Assembly: GCA_003598175.1 (NCBI GenBank)
Contig: QZKN01000176.1
Coordinates: 1 to 32,049, forward strand
Direction: 5' to 3'
DNA length: 32,049 bases
Origin: Candidatus Omnitrophota bacterium
GTDB lineage: Bacteria; Hinthialibacterota; Hinthialibacteria; Hinthialibacterales; Hinthialibacteraceae
The stretch's first letter is position 1. Each line of letters begins with the position of its first letter. Positions 17,546-25,661 of this stretch are shown piece by piece. The position numbers were made by a program, and so were the translations under genes. Under the pieces are notes generated by a model. That model was not told the DNA's origin. It did no database searches and saw nothing but the letters and a program-made list of their open reading frames with translations.

Positions 17546-18217
17546 ATGATGGCGTCAAAATCCAAAACCATTCTCGTGATCGACGACGATGAGAGCCTGT
17601 TTCGTTCGCTTCGCGCTTTATTCCATGCAGAAATCGGCAAGGATGTGTTGATAATGCACGCCCCAACCGGACGGACAGCTCTTGCGGTGCTGGAAAAGGA
17701 ATTTGTGACAGTCTGTATCGTGGATCATAAACTGCCGGATATGGACGGACTGGATGTGCTGAAAGTACTGCACGATCGCTATTCGTATATCCCATCCATC
17801 TACCTCAGCGGATTTTTGGATGAGAAATTGAAGGAAAAGGCGCTTTCGTTCGATTATGGCGCGTATTATACCGCCGAAAAGCCGTTTCAACCGGACGAAC
17901 TGATTCGGAAAACGCTGATTTGTTTGAAGAAGGGGGGAAGAAACTGGGCGAATAAGATGATCAGGGATTACGCCGATACCCATTGGGATCCTGCATCGAA
18001 AAAGAAAAAAATCAAACGAGAAGCCTGCCTTTTCACAATCTGCGAACGAATTGATAAGGCATCCGGTCAATGGACAAGCGGGATGCTGGCGCGGGATTTG
18101 GAGGTGACGCCACGAACCATCCAGACGGACATACGCAGACTCATGGAACTGGGAAAACCGATTTATAAGGTTGGGAAAAAACTTTTTCTCCGGAAAGATG
18201 AAAATAAGGCGAAGTGA
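17546..18217 (+). CDS. Orphan response regulator: receiver domain plus C-terminal helix-turn-helix
   Basis: The 223-residue protein has an N-terminal receiver domain with all key residues: acidic D13-D15 (VIDDDES), phospho-acceptor D60 (IVDHKLPDMDG), S88 (YLSGF) and K112 (EKPF). A linker of about 45 residues, including KKGGRNWANKMIRDYAD and a lysine-rich stretch, leads to a helix-turn-helix at about 178-205 (MLARDLEVTPRTIQTDIRRLMELG). That segment resembles HTH_11/DeoR-type domains rather than OmpR or NarL effectors. AAGAGGA upstream supports ATG 17546 or 17549; the frame is open further upstream without support. No histidine kinase is nearby. The 3' half is duplicated as a pseudogene at 11543. 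Confidence 0.85.
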   Translation: MMASKSKTILVIDDDESLFRSLRALFHAEIGKDVLIMHAPTGRTALAVLEKEFVTVCIVDHKLPDMDGLDVLKVLHDRYSYIPSIYLSGFLDEKLKEKALSFDYGAYYTAEKPFQPDELIRKTLICLKKGGRNWANKMIRDYADTHWDPASKKKKIKREACLFTICERIDKASGQWTSGMLARDLEVTPRTIQTDIRRLMELGKPIYKVGKKLFLRKDENKAK

Positions 18218-18242
18218 GGCGCTTCGCGTTTGCGAAAAAATT
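17790..18242 (+). repeat. Direct repeat copy B (response-regulator 3' half)
   Basis: This is the partner of 11543-11995. Homology starts within the receiver domain and ends shortly after the stop codon, so the repeat boundary falls inside the coding sequence on the left and in the 3' spacer on the right. Confidence 0.85.
18209..18236 (+). other. Two overlapping hairpins at the response-regulator stop codon
   Basis: GCGAAG at 18209-18214 pairs with CTTCGC at 18222-18227 around the stop codon. TTCGC at 18223-18227 can instead pair with GCGAA at 18232-18236, which is followed by an A run and TTTT. The two folds exclude each other. Both are preserved in the truncated copy near 11963-11990. This may be a terminator or a 3' stabilising structure, but there is no proper T tail directly after the stem. 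Confidence 0.4.
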
Positions 18243-18454
18243 TTCCTTTCCGCAACAGGAACTAGTTAGTTCAAAGCAGGCAACGTTACCAAAGTTTTAC
18301 TTATCCTTCGCTTTAACTTTACATTCGATTGCTATCATCCACTTTATATGTTTCGAGTTTATCACTACTTACCAAACCATCGTATTTGCGCTTTCACGCG
18401 CAATCACAAGTAGGAAGGTGAAAGCATTTAAGGTGGAAAATGAAGGAGTTAATT

Positions 18455-18637
18455 ATGGGTTTGATCCTGTTGATTGTTCTGATTGTAGTGCTCTTAGGCT
18501 CTGTGCCCAGTTGGCCCCATAGCCGGAATTGGGGTTATGGTCCAAGCGGTTTCTTTGGGCTGGTGCTGATGATTGTGGTTATTCTCTTGCTATTGGGTTA
18601 CCTCCCTGTGGCAGGAATCCACATGCGCAACATCTAA
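18455..18637 (+). CDS. DUF3309 small hydrophobic membrane protein
   Basis: The 60-residue protein starts MGLILLIVLIVVLLGSVPSW and ends with a second hydrophobic stretch (FGLVLMIVVILLLLGYLPV). Between them lies a short polar loop with WPHSRNWGYGPSG. This layout and the W-P-x-S-R-x-W-G-Y-G-P-S-G loop match DUF3309, a widespread small membrane protein family of unknown function. AAGGAG at about 18443-18448 fixes the ATG at 18455; an in-frame upstream codon at 18440 has no such support. It lies between the response regulator and a DUF3568 lipoprotein-like gene. Confidence 0.83.
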   Translation: MGLILLIVLIVVLLGSVPSWPHSRNWGYGPSGFFGLVLMIVVILLLLGYLPVAGIHMRNI

Positions 18638-18781
18638 CATAATAAAAGCATACCAGTTAGGTCGGCTAAATGTTGCGTAGAGATTTTCTGGAATTGGTAA
18701 GGGGATTGGTGCAATCGGATTTGCCAACTCCCATTTTGGTGGTCGAATTAGGCTCTTTTGAGTGCCAAGGAGGCATTAGTA

Positions 18782-19165
18782 ATGAAACAATTTGTATCTT
18801 TGATTGCCGTTGTTTGCTTCTGTGTAATATTTTCCAGATGCGCCGGTGTTTTAATGGCCGGTGGCGCGGCTGCAGGAACAGTGGCTTACATCAACGGAGA
18901 ACTCAAGCAGTTTGAGGCTGTTGGAATCGATCATTTATGGCTGGCAACTCAGACCGCATCGAAAGCAATGGAATTACATACAGTGGAAAGTGAAAAAGAT
19001 GCACTTACCGCTCGGTTGCAATTAAAAGGTGCGAACGACCAGGATATCTATATCAATTTGAAGAGTATGGCTGTAAATCGAACAGAAATTCGGATACGTA
19101 TCAATGTCTTTGGTGATGAAAAATCATCACAGCGCATTTTATCTGAAATTGAAAAACGGCTGTAA
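18782..19165 (+). CDS. DUF3568 family putative lipoprotein
   Basis: The 127-residue product has a signal sequence (MKQFVSLIAVVCFCVIFSRC) with a candidate lipobox Cys in FSRCAG. A glycine/alanine-rich segment GGAAAGTVAYINGELK follows, then a region with TASKAMELHTVESEKDALTARL. This layout matches DUF3568, a family of small exported proteins of unknown function. The final part (NRTEIRIRINVFGDEKSSQRILSEIEKRL) is as expected for the family. The start is set by AAGGAGG about 8 bases upstream of the ATG at 18782. With the DUF3309 gene it forms the short cargo between the intact response regulator and copy 2 of the 162-bp repeat. Confidence 0.82.
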   Translation: MKQFVSLIAVVCFCVIFSRCAGVLMAGGAAAGTVAYINGELKQFEAVGIDHLWLATQTASKAMELHTVESEKDALTARLQLKGANDQDIYINLKSMAVNRTEIRIRINVFGDEKSSQRILSEIEKRL

Positions 19166-19360
19166 ATTGATATGGTTTGATTTATATAGATGCGCATAAA
19201 TATTTCGACATAAGGTTTAGCAAAAAAGACGAAGCAACCAGAACCTTATTTTCGTCTTCGCGGATAAAAAAGGTACTTTTTGTCAATAGCCAGGTATATT
19301 TGACCCCTCTGGAGTCGGTTGAGTATGACCCGTCTGGTGAAAAAAACAGGACCGATTCTA
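19166..19360. other. Spacer between the DUF3568 gene and repeat copy 2
   Basis: An open frame at 19177-19368 starts with TTG, lacks a ribosome-binding site, has no recognisable domain and runs into the repeat. I do not consider it a gene. Nothing else was recognised here. Confidence 0.45.
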
Positions 19361-19522
19361 CGAAATAAGAGAATTTATCTCTCTTGAACAGATTGATTTC
19401 CAATAAGAAATTGGGAAAACCTTCATATTCTCCACAAAGAATCGCTTATTCGAATCTAAGAGCCATGCGTCGCGGATCCGCCCTGCCTCGGTGTTCGATT
19501 CCTATTCCGTTGAATAAAAAAT
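19361..19522 (+). repeat. 162-bp direct repeat, copy 2, with a remnant of an 816-type gene 3' end
   Basis: Gapless partner of 17301-17462. Its first 45 bases still encode the tail EIREFISLEQIDFQ plus stop, against EIREFISLEKRNFQ in the intact 816-residue protein. It is therefore the end of a lost paralogue rather than a shared intergenic motif. The GCGGATCCGC palindrome recurs at 19472-19481. The calcineurin-like phosphoesterase gene begins 66 bases further on. Confidence 0.85.
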
Positions 19523-19588
19523 AATTTACAATGAGTGGGAACATTCGATCCCCGACGGATGTTTCATTCTGAATTTTTGGAGATGACC

Positions 19589-20518
19589 ATGCCCCGAGCG
19601 CATAAGCGATTTCGATGGATTGGAATGACATTATGGATTTCCATTCTTTCTTGCCCCGTCGGTTTTTCCGAAAACTCGACAACTGCGGAACGTGAACCAT
19701 TTTCCATCGTTCTGTTACCCGACACGCAGTATTATTCGGAGAAATTTCCCGAAACCTACAAAATTCAAACCAAATGGATTCGCGCGAACGCGATCACTAA
19801 AAATATAAAATTTGTCATTCATTTGGGTGATATTGTGCAGAACCGCCACGAGCGGGAAACGGAATGGTACATCGCCCGGTATGCGCACAAATTGCTAGAC
19901 GGCGTCGTTCCGTACAGCGTCGCGCCGGGAAATCACGATATGGTGGTCGAACCACGCGACACGTCGTTGTTTAACAAGTATTTCCCGAGCAGCGATTACG
20001 ATTTTTGGGACTGGTATGGCGGCAATTTCGGCGACAAAAACGATAGCAATTATTGTTTTTTCAATGCGGCGGGGATGTCATTCCTGATTCTGAATCTCGA
20101 ATATGCGCCGGGCGATGATGTGCTTGCCTGGGCCAATACGATTGTGGAAAAATACAAACATCATCGAACCATCGTGGCGACTCACCACTATTTGCGGCCG
20201 GGAGGACGTGGAGAAGTCGGTGAAAGGATGTGGAACACATTCGTCAAAAACCATAAAAATATTTTTCTGGTCGTCTGCGGCCATGTCGGCGCGTTGACGC
20301 TGCAAAACAGCATCAATGACGCAGGAAACATGGTGTACGAAATCCTCACCGATTATCAAGGCATGGAGAACGGAGGAAACGGTTGGTTGCGGATTCTTAC
20401 ATTTACGCCGGATAAGAATGTAATCGAAGTGCAGGAATATTCTCCGCTTTTAAAGCAATCGCGACGGGCGATTTCTCATAATTACCGGCTCTATTACGAT
20501 ATGCGCAATGCCAATTGA
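19589..20518 (+). CDS. Secreted calcineurin-like metallophosphoesterase
   Basis: The 309-residue product has a basic N-terminus and hydrophobic signal sequence (MPRAHKRFRWIGMTLWISILSC). It carries the full set of calcineurin-like phosphoesterase motifs in order: LPDTQYY, HLGDIVQN, APGNHDM, ATHHY and CGHVGA. The metal ligands D, D, N/H, H and GHxx are thus all present. The C-terminal part (NMVYEILTDYQGMENGGNGWLRILTFTPDKN) is the common extension of the secreted group of these enzymes. The substrate is unknown. GGAG at 19579-19582 is well spaced for the ATG at 19589, and the ATG at 19583 is too close. It follows directly after repeat copy 2 and converges on the cytochrome operon. Confidence 0.86.
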   Translation: MPRAHKRFRWIGMTLWISILSCPVGFSENSTTAEREPFSIVLLPDTQYYSEKFPETYKIQTKWIRANAITKNIKFVIHLGDIVQNRHERETEWYIARYAHKLLDGVVPYSVAPGNHDMVVEPRDTSLFNKYFPSSDYDFWDWYGGNFGDKNDSNYCFFNAAGMSFLILNLEYAPGDDVLAWANTIVEKYKHHRTIVATHHYLRPGGRGEVGERMWNTFVKNHKNIFLVVCGHVGALTLQNSINDAGNMVYEILTDYQGMENGGNGWLRILTFTPDKNVIEVQEYSPLLKQSRRAISHNYRLYYDMRNAN

Positions 20519-20543
20519 AATTCCGCGCCGCATTATAAATATA

Positions 20544-20567
20544 AGCGGGGAGAGCAAGCGTCCCGCT
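20544..20567. terminator. Hairpin between convergent genes
   Basis: AGCGGG at 20544-20549 pairs with CCCGCT at 20562-20567 around a 12-base loop, in the 60-base gap between the phosphoesterase and cytochrome genes. No strong T tail follows on either strand, so a bidirectional terminator is only a possibility. Confidence 0.35.
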
Positions 20568-20578
20568 CGCGCTTTGTC

Positions 20579-22459
20579 TTACAACGATTTCAAAAAAACT
20601 TCCAAATCCGCCAATTCCTCCGGCGTGAGATGCGAAGTTCGACCATGTTTATCGTCGCGATTGCCGGTCGTCAGGATATCCAGGATGGCGGCGGCGCTTC
20701 CGTCATGCAAATAAGGCGCGGTTCGCCACAATTCGATGAGGGTGGGAGTGTCGAACACATCGTGTTTGCCGAATTTTCCCCGCGTTCCCACGTCATATGA
20801 TTGCAAATCCGTATACAACGCGCCGCCGTGGCAGGATGCGCACCCCACTTCCGCGCGATGAAAAATCTCTTCGCCTCGTCTTGCCGCTTCACTCAAATTG
20901 CCATTCTCCAAAAACGGGCTCGGCAACGGGCGCATGGCTTTTAAATATTCGTCAATCGCCACCGCCTCCTGTTCCGGCCGTTCCAAAAATAAAATGTGGC
21001 GAATGCCGGAACGAACAGCGGCCTCGGCGTCGGCGCGCACGCCGGTTCCCATCGCGGGAGGCGTCTGATGGGAAAGCAACAGGCTTTTGGTGTTTTTGGG
21101 ATTCCCCACTCCGTCGTTGAGTAAATCCCAATTCAAACCATCCACGCGTCCGTCAGGATGGCAGCTGGCGCAGCTTTGCCATTTTTGAAAACACAACCGT
21201 GCGTCATGGAAGAGCATTTCCCCACGCCGCACGAGAGTGGGGTTGAGATTCCTGCCCAGCGGAATCGTGCTCTCGCTCCATTTCTGTTCATTGCCGAGTT
21301 CGATAACGCTCAAATTATCAGAAAAATAGTTCGCAACAAAAACACGCGAACCGGCAATCGCCAACGCCCGCGGACCGTTTCCGGTTATCGGAATCCGACG
21401 GCGGAAAGGGGCGAGAAACGAGAGATCGTTCGGAACGTCGTCGGCGTTCACCGACGCGGCGGAATATCGAGTATTTTCCGCTACCGTTTTGGATTCCCGC
21501 AATCGAATCAATTGTTCCAGCAACGCCGGCCAGCGAATCACACTCAACTCGTGAGTTCCGGCATGACTTACGCAAAGCAATTGCCCGTCAGGCGAGCAGG
21601 CCACATCCCACGGATTGGCCGCTCCGTGATCCACGTCATCCAACAGCACGGTATTCAACAAGTCCTGCGTCTCCACATCGATGATGCTCAATGCATTCGT
21701 GTTCATCCAACCGCGTTCCAGCTGAAACGTCGGCATTTGATAACGAGCAAGAATGTGGGGAACGAAAACATAACGGCCATCAGCGGAAATGCAAATTCCC
21801 CGCATGTTGGTGCTGCCGTTGAGTAGAGAAATTTCTTTGACAACTTTGAATTGCATGGCATCCACGATGGAAACCGTCGCGGAAATGAAATCGGCGTCCG
21901 ACGGACCATACGGCAAATGATGCGCAACGAACAGAAAACGTCCGTCATGAGTAAGAACCGCAGCGATCGGCTCCCGCGCCAGTGGAATTTGAATGATCGG
22001 ATCATTCGTTTGCAAATCAAAAACGGAAAGAGTGTTCTCAAAACGGTTGCAAAGAAAAAGCCGTTCGTTCGAAGGGCTCAACACCGGCGAACATACTCCA
22101 TACCCTGCAGGTATGGTTTTAATAATCTCAAGGCTTTGCGTATCGAGAACACAAACCCGTCCCGCCGGTTCCGCACAGGTAATGTATAATGTGCGATCAT
22201 CAGCCGATAAAGCCAGACCAGTCGATTCGGCGGGCAAGGAAAGCGTTTTCACGACTTCCCCTTTCTCCACATCGACAAGCGCGAATTGTTCGGCGGTTTG
22301 TTCCGCGACATACAACCTGTTTCCATCGCTGGAAATGACTAAAGAAGAGGGAGAAAGGTCTATCGCGTTTATTTCGGCGTCCGTTTGCGCATAGGCGGAA
22401 TCAATCAGAGGACAGATGAGTCCGACAACAAGTGAAAAAGATACAATCATTGTTCTCAT
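20579..22459 (-). CDS. Secreted YVTN beta-propeller / dihaem cytochrome c peroxidase-like fusion protein
   Basis: The 626-residue product starts with a signal peptide (MRTMIVSFSLVVGLICPLIDSAYAQ). Residues about 30-390 are a YncE/YVTN-type propeller with repeats such as SPSSLVISSDGNRLYVAEQTAE and GLALSADDRTLYITC. The C-terminal part is a dihaem MauG/cytochrome c peroxidase-like module with CASCH at residues 430 and 540 and the segments DGRVDGLNWDLLNDGVGNPKNTKSLL and FDTPTLIELWRTAPYLHDGSA. It could oxidise a protein or small molecule with peroxide, or pass electrons. AAGGA lies about 10 bases before ATG 22459. It begins 21 bases after the stop of the HzsA-related gene, so the two form an operon. 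Confidence 0.85.
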   Translation of the reverse strand: MRTMIVSFSLVVGLICPLIDSAYAQTDAEINAIDLSPSSLVISSDGNRLYVAEQTAEQFALVDVEKGEVVKTLSLPAESTGLALSADDRTLYITCAEPAGRVCVLDTQSLEIIKTIPAGYGVCSPVLSPSNERLFLCNRFENTLSVFDLQTNDPIIQIPLAREPIAAVLTHDGRFLFVAHHLPYGPSDADFISATVSIVDAMQFKVVKEISLLNGSTNMRGICISADGRYVFVPHILARYQMPTFQLERGWMNTNALSIIDVETQDLLNTVLLDDVDHGAANPWDVACSPDGQLLCVSHAGTHELSVIRWPALLEQLIRLRESKTVAENTRYSAASVNADDVPNDLSFLAPFRRRIPITGNGPRALAIAGSRVFVANYFSDNLSVIELGNEQKWSESTIPLGRNLNPTLVRRGEMLFHDARLCFQKWQSCASCHPDGRVDGLNWDLLNDGVGNPKNTKSLLLSHQTPPAMGTGVRADAEAAVRSGIRHILFLERPEQEAVAIDEYLKAMRPLPSPFLENGNLSEAARRGEEIFHRAEVGCASCHGGALYTDLQSYDVGTRGKFGKHDVFDTPTLIELWRTAPYLHDGSAAAILDILTTGNRDDKHGRTSHLTPEELADLEVFLKSL

Positions 22460-22480
22460 CGAATATGAATCCTTTTGCAA

Positions 22481-25105
22481 TCAATATTCCGTTGAAATAA
22501 TCTGGTTCGGTTTTGATTTTTGGGAGATCAACCGGCGTATTTCTTTTTCGGTTTCCCCTTGTTCATTGTACTTTTTTAAAACTTTCAAATCCGCGTCGGA
22601 AAGACGCGCGCCGGGCATGTCCATGCGCGGTTTTTGTTCCAGACGCTCTTTTCCTTTGCCAATAATTTGTAAGGCGGTTTGATAGGAATCCGGATCGTTG
22701 GCTTTCACGGCGGCCAGACAAGGGCTGAATTCCGGACGGGTGAAATTGACTTGGGAACCGAGCAATTCCGTGCTGATATCTCCGACCTGCACGCCGGTCA
22801 AACGCCGCAACGCCTCGATTTCCTGATCATTAAGCGGCGAACGGCCGAAAACGTTGTCGGGATACACGCTGGCGTAGGAACCGTAATAGGGCGCGTTCAT
22901 GTCGATCCAGGTGATGACGCGATCCCGGCTTTCCTGATCCACCGTAATCCCATGATGCTTGCCGCGTATAACTTCCGCCAGACGGCTGCGATGCGATCCC
23001 CATGAATACGGCGGCAACACTTCCGCCGGACCGTCATCGACCGCTTTGACGAGCAGTTTATGGCCGCCGGGAGCGTCGGGAAACCAGCGCAATGCGGATT
23101 TGGTTCGCAATTCCAAATACGATGTGTTGAAGACAAGCCCCAAATCGCCGCTGAGGTTAAGCGTTTCCCCCGCTTCCTTCCCGTAATCGTGGCAACGGAC
23201 GCAATAGCGGTCGAAGACCGGCTGCACTTCCGTCAAATAATTGAAATCACGCGGAGGACCATACCACGGCTTGATTTCGCTGGGGGCGCGCATCATGGCC
23301 AGGGGAAATTTACGGTTTTCGATCGTGGTCAACCGATTCTCATGGCAGCCGACGCAGCCGATCGTCTCGCCGGGCTGCACCATCGTACCGCTTCTCATGC
23401 TATGAATCATCATTCCGTTTTCATCCAACAATTGAAAGAAAACAAACGTATCCGCGGGAACGGCAAAATAAGCGGAGCCGTCGGCCTCGACCGGCGCATC
23501 GCCCAAAATTCGTTTGTTATTCGTGCAGTTGAAATTCATGGCGGGCGCCTGGGTGGCGTCCAGATTCCAATTGGTTTGTGTCCAGAACAATTTGACCGGC
23601 GCTTCGACAATACGCAAGGTTTTCGCCGCGCCGCGCGCCACGTTTTCCATCCCGTCTCCCTTATAAACGTCGGCTACGTAAAAATAACCGTCCTGTTTCG
23701 CATAATCCGTGCGATTCGTGATGACGGGAGGACGAGCACGGGGGCGTAACGGCATGGGATCATAACATCCCGGCCCTTCGCTATGCAACAAAATTTCATT
23801 GCCGAACGTATCCAGCAGAAAAATCCCCATCCGTTCCCCTTCGATAGTGCGGGAACACAAAAAATACTTTTCGGATAGCGGAAAGGGATCTTCGTATTTA
23901 ATGGGTAATCCGGTGAAATTATCGATCTGTCCGCCGGCGGGATGATGGCGGCTTTTGCCATCGCCGTAATCCTGTCGATTGGTGAGATAATGATCGATGT
24001 CTGCAGGCCAACTGCGGATCACCGGATAGGTTCCATCCAAACCGTACCGGCGATCGACAATCGCAATCGCCCCCCACGGGCGGTCGTGGCATGAACCGAA
24101 GGTGGCGACCACCTGCTGCGTTCCCGCAATCGCGCGCGCATCCAGAATCGCGCCGGGCGACCATGCGTTGTTGCCATAATACACCGCGTGATTCGTGCCG
24201 TCGGGATTGACGGTCCACAAGCCGAACGCCGGGCCGAAATGTTTGTCGACATATTCCCAACGGGCATAAAGAATCCGCCCGTCCGGCAGCAAACTCGGAT
24301 GCCCTTCAAATAACGTATTGCGCCCGATCTGGCGAATGTTCGCGCCATTTGCATCCATTTTGAACAGGTTGCCCATGATGTGGCGATTGCACTGGCAATA
24401 TTTCGGCTCCCGCGTGGATACGAACACGATTTGGCCGTCGGGCAGGTACATCGGATCGATATCGGTCAGCCCGGAACCGAACGTCAATTGTCTCACGCCC
24501 GTTCCACAAAGATCGAGCTCGTGGATGTGGTAATCGTCGTTGATACGATGGCGCAGTGAAAACAGAATTTTCATGCCGTCGAAATCGATCTCCGGGTCGC
24601 GAACAATCCCTTCGGGAGCCTCAAGCAACGTTTGAACCACACCGCCATTGCCGAAATGAATGGTTTTCAACGCGCCGCCGCCGCGAAAACTATTGGTATT
24701 GATCTCTCCGGTTTGAAACATCGTTGCCGTGCTGTGATGGTCCGGCAGATACTGCGGACGCACGACGAACAGAATCGGTTGTTCCCGCACCAGCGGATTC
24801 GCGAGCAAAGCTTCTCTCCGCAGACGTGAAAATTTCATTTCCAGCTGTTCAAGATGTTCTGTCGGAGAAGCGGCAATTTCTTTTTCAATGCGTTCCAAAT
24901 CGGATAAAAATTGCGCACCTTTTGCGTAGCGTTCCGCATAGGTCGCCATCAAATCAAAAACGGCGTCGCGCACATTCGCGATTTGTGCGCGCAACGATTC
25001 TTGTTTTTCATTGCATCGGATTTCTTCATCGCCGGCAGAAACCACACCGGTTATCATGATAAAAATTACAAGGAAACAGCTCATTGTAAACGATCGAATC
25101 ACCAT
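22481..25105 (-). CDS. Secreted HzsA-related dihaem beta-propeller protein (second paralogue)
   Basis: The 874-residue product has a signal peptide (MVIRSFTMSCFLVIFIMITG), an N-terminal helical region, and PD40/TolB-like propeller repeats (HELDLCGTGVRQLTFGSG, LFKMDANGANIRQIG, LWTVNPDGTNHAVYYG). It then has the same VEADGSAYFAVPADTFVFFQ segment and haem c site as the protein at 8469-10796. Haem motifs are CVGCH at residue 584 and CVRCH at 635, the same 50-51 residue spacing as the paralogue. A C-terminal extension of about 110 residues is not present in the shorter paralogue. GGGAGAA precedes the ATG at 25105. The gene is first in an operon with the YVTN/peroxidase gene. Confidence 0.84.
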   Translation of the reverse strand: MVIRSFTMSCFLVIFIMITGVVSAGDEEIRCNEKQESLRAQIANVRDAVFDLMATYAERYAKGAQFLSDLERIEKEIAASPTEHLEQLEMKFSRLRREALLANPLVREQPILFVVRPQYLPDHHSTATMFQTGEINTNSFRGGGALKTIHFGNGGVVQTLLEAPEGIVRDPEIDFDGMKILFSLRHRINDDYHIHELDLCGTGVRQLTFGSGLTDIDPMYLPDGQIVFVSTREPKYCQCNRHIMGNLFKMDANGANIRQIGRNTLFEGHPSLLPDGRILYARWEYVDKHFGPAFGLWTVNPDGTNHAVYYGNNAWSPGAILDARAIAGTQQVVATFGSCHDRPWGAIAIVDRRYGLDGTYPVIRSWPADIDHYLTNRQDYGDGKSRHHPAGGQIDNFTGLPIKYEDPFPLSEKYFLCSRTIEGERMGIFLLDTFGNEILLHSEGPGCYDPMPLRPRARPPVITNRTDYAKQDGYFYVADVYKGDGMENVARGAAKTLRIVEAPVKLFWTQTNWNLDATQAPAMNFNCTNNKRILGDAPVEADGSAYFAVPADTFVFFQLLDENGMMIHSMRSGTMVQPGETIGCVGCHENRLTTIENRKFPLAMMRAPSEIKPWYGPPRDFNYLTEVQPVFDRYCVRCHDYGKEAGETLNLSGDLGLVFNTSYLELRTKSALRWFPDAPGGHKLLVKAVDDGPAEVLPPYSWGSHRSRLAEVIRGKHHGITVDQESRDRVITWIDMNAPYYGSYASVYPDNVFGRSPLNDQEIEALRRLTGVQVGDISTELLGSQVNFTRPEFSPCLAAVKANDPDSYQTALQIIGKGKERLEQKPRMDMPGARLSDADLKVLKKYNEQGETEKEIRRLISQKSKPNQIISTEY

Positions 25106-25352
25106 ACACTTCTCCCGTAGAAAAACATGGTTTCATCATATTTGCGAATAAGAAAGAAATGTAGGCGTTTATCTCAAATTTCACAACCGGATTGTCGGAT
25201 CATTTTCTCCACAAAAGGTTTCCTCATCGAATGCAAACAGAAAAAAAATTCTTCCGGTTGCAAACACTGGACTATTTATCCAAACAATTCTACATTGCCA
25301 ATGAATCTTGAATATCCAATTCGAGTGGATTTCACAAAGAGGAGGAGACACG

Positions 25353-25634
25353 ATGGTCACGGCAATCATTCTGATCAACGCCGAGCGCGACCGCATCGCG
25401 CCGGCGGCGCAGGAGATTCTGCAAATGAAGGGCATCAGCGAAGTGTACAGCGTCGCCGGGGAGTGCGATCTTGTGGCGATTGCACGGGTACGAGAGAACG
25501 AGGAATTGGCGAAATTAATGACGGAAGATCTGATCAAGGTGAAGGGGATTACGAAAACGGAAACTCTCATCGCCTTTCGTCAGTACAGCAATTATGATTT
25601 GGATCGTATCTTTAATTTGGGTGCGGAATCGTAA
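25353..25634 (+). CDS. Stand-alone Lrp/AsnC ligand-binding (RAM) domain protein
   Basis: The 93-residue protein consists only of the RAM domain that forms the C-terminal, effector-binding half of Lrp/AsnC regulators. The segments MVTAIILINAERDRIAPAAQEI, GISEVYSVAGECDLVAIARV and VKGITKTETLIAFRQYSNYDL follow the family's beta-alpha-beta-beta-alpha-beta pattern. No helix-turn-helix precedes it. Such SraA-like proteins bind amino acids or partner with other regulators; the partner here is unknown. GAGGAGG just upstream fixes the ATG at 25353, although the frame is open from 25308. It lies 27 bases before the metallo-beta-lactamase gene, so it is probably cotranscribed with it. Confidence 0.87.
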   Translation: MVTAIILINAERDRIAPAAQEILQMKGISEVYSVAGECDLVAIARVRENEELAKLMTEDLIKVKGITKTETLIAFRQYSNYDLDRIFNLGAES

Positions 25635-25661
25635 ATCAGACAGCACCATAGAAAAGGAAAC

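Noticed and set aside
19177..19368. 63-codon open frame between the DUF3568 gene and the repeat
   Set aside because: TTG start, no ribosome-binding site, no domain, and its end is inside repeat copy 2.
21158..21826. 222-codon open frame on the plus strand
   Set aside because: Antisense to the YVTN/peroxidase gene; no ribosome-binding site or recognisable domain.
23060..23749. 229-codon open frame on the plus strand
   Set aside because: Antisense to the second HzsA-related gene, with shadow-like composition.
8469..25105. Interpretation of the HzsA-like genes as evidence of anammox
   Set aside because: Neither the beta/gamma hydrazine synthase subunits nor hydrazine dehydrogenase is present, and HzsA-related proteins are widespread in non-anammox bacteria.
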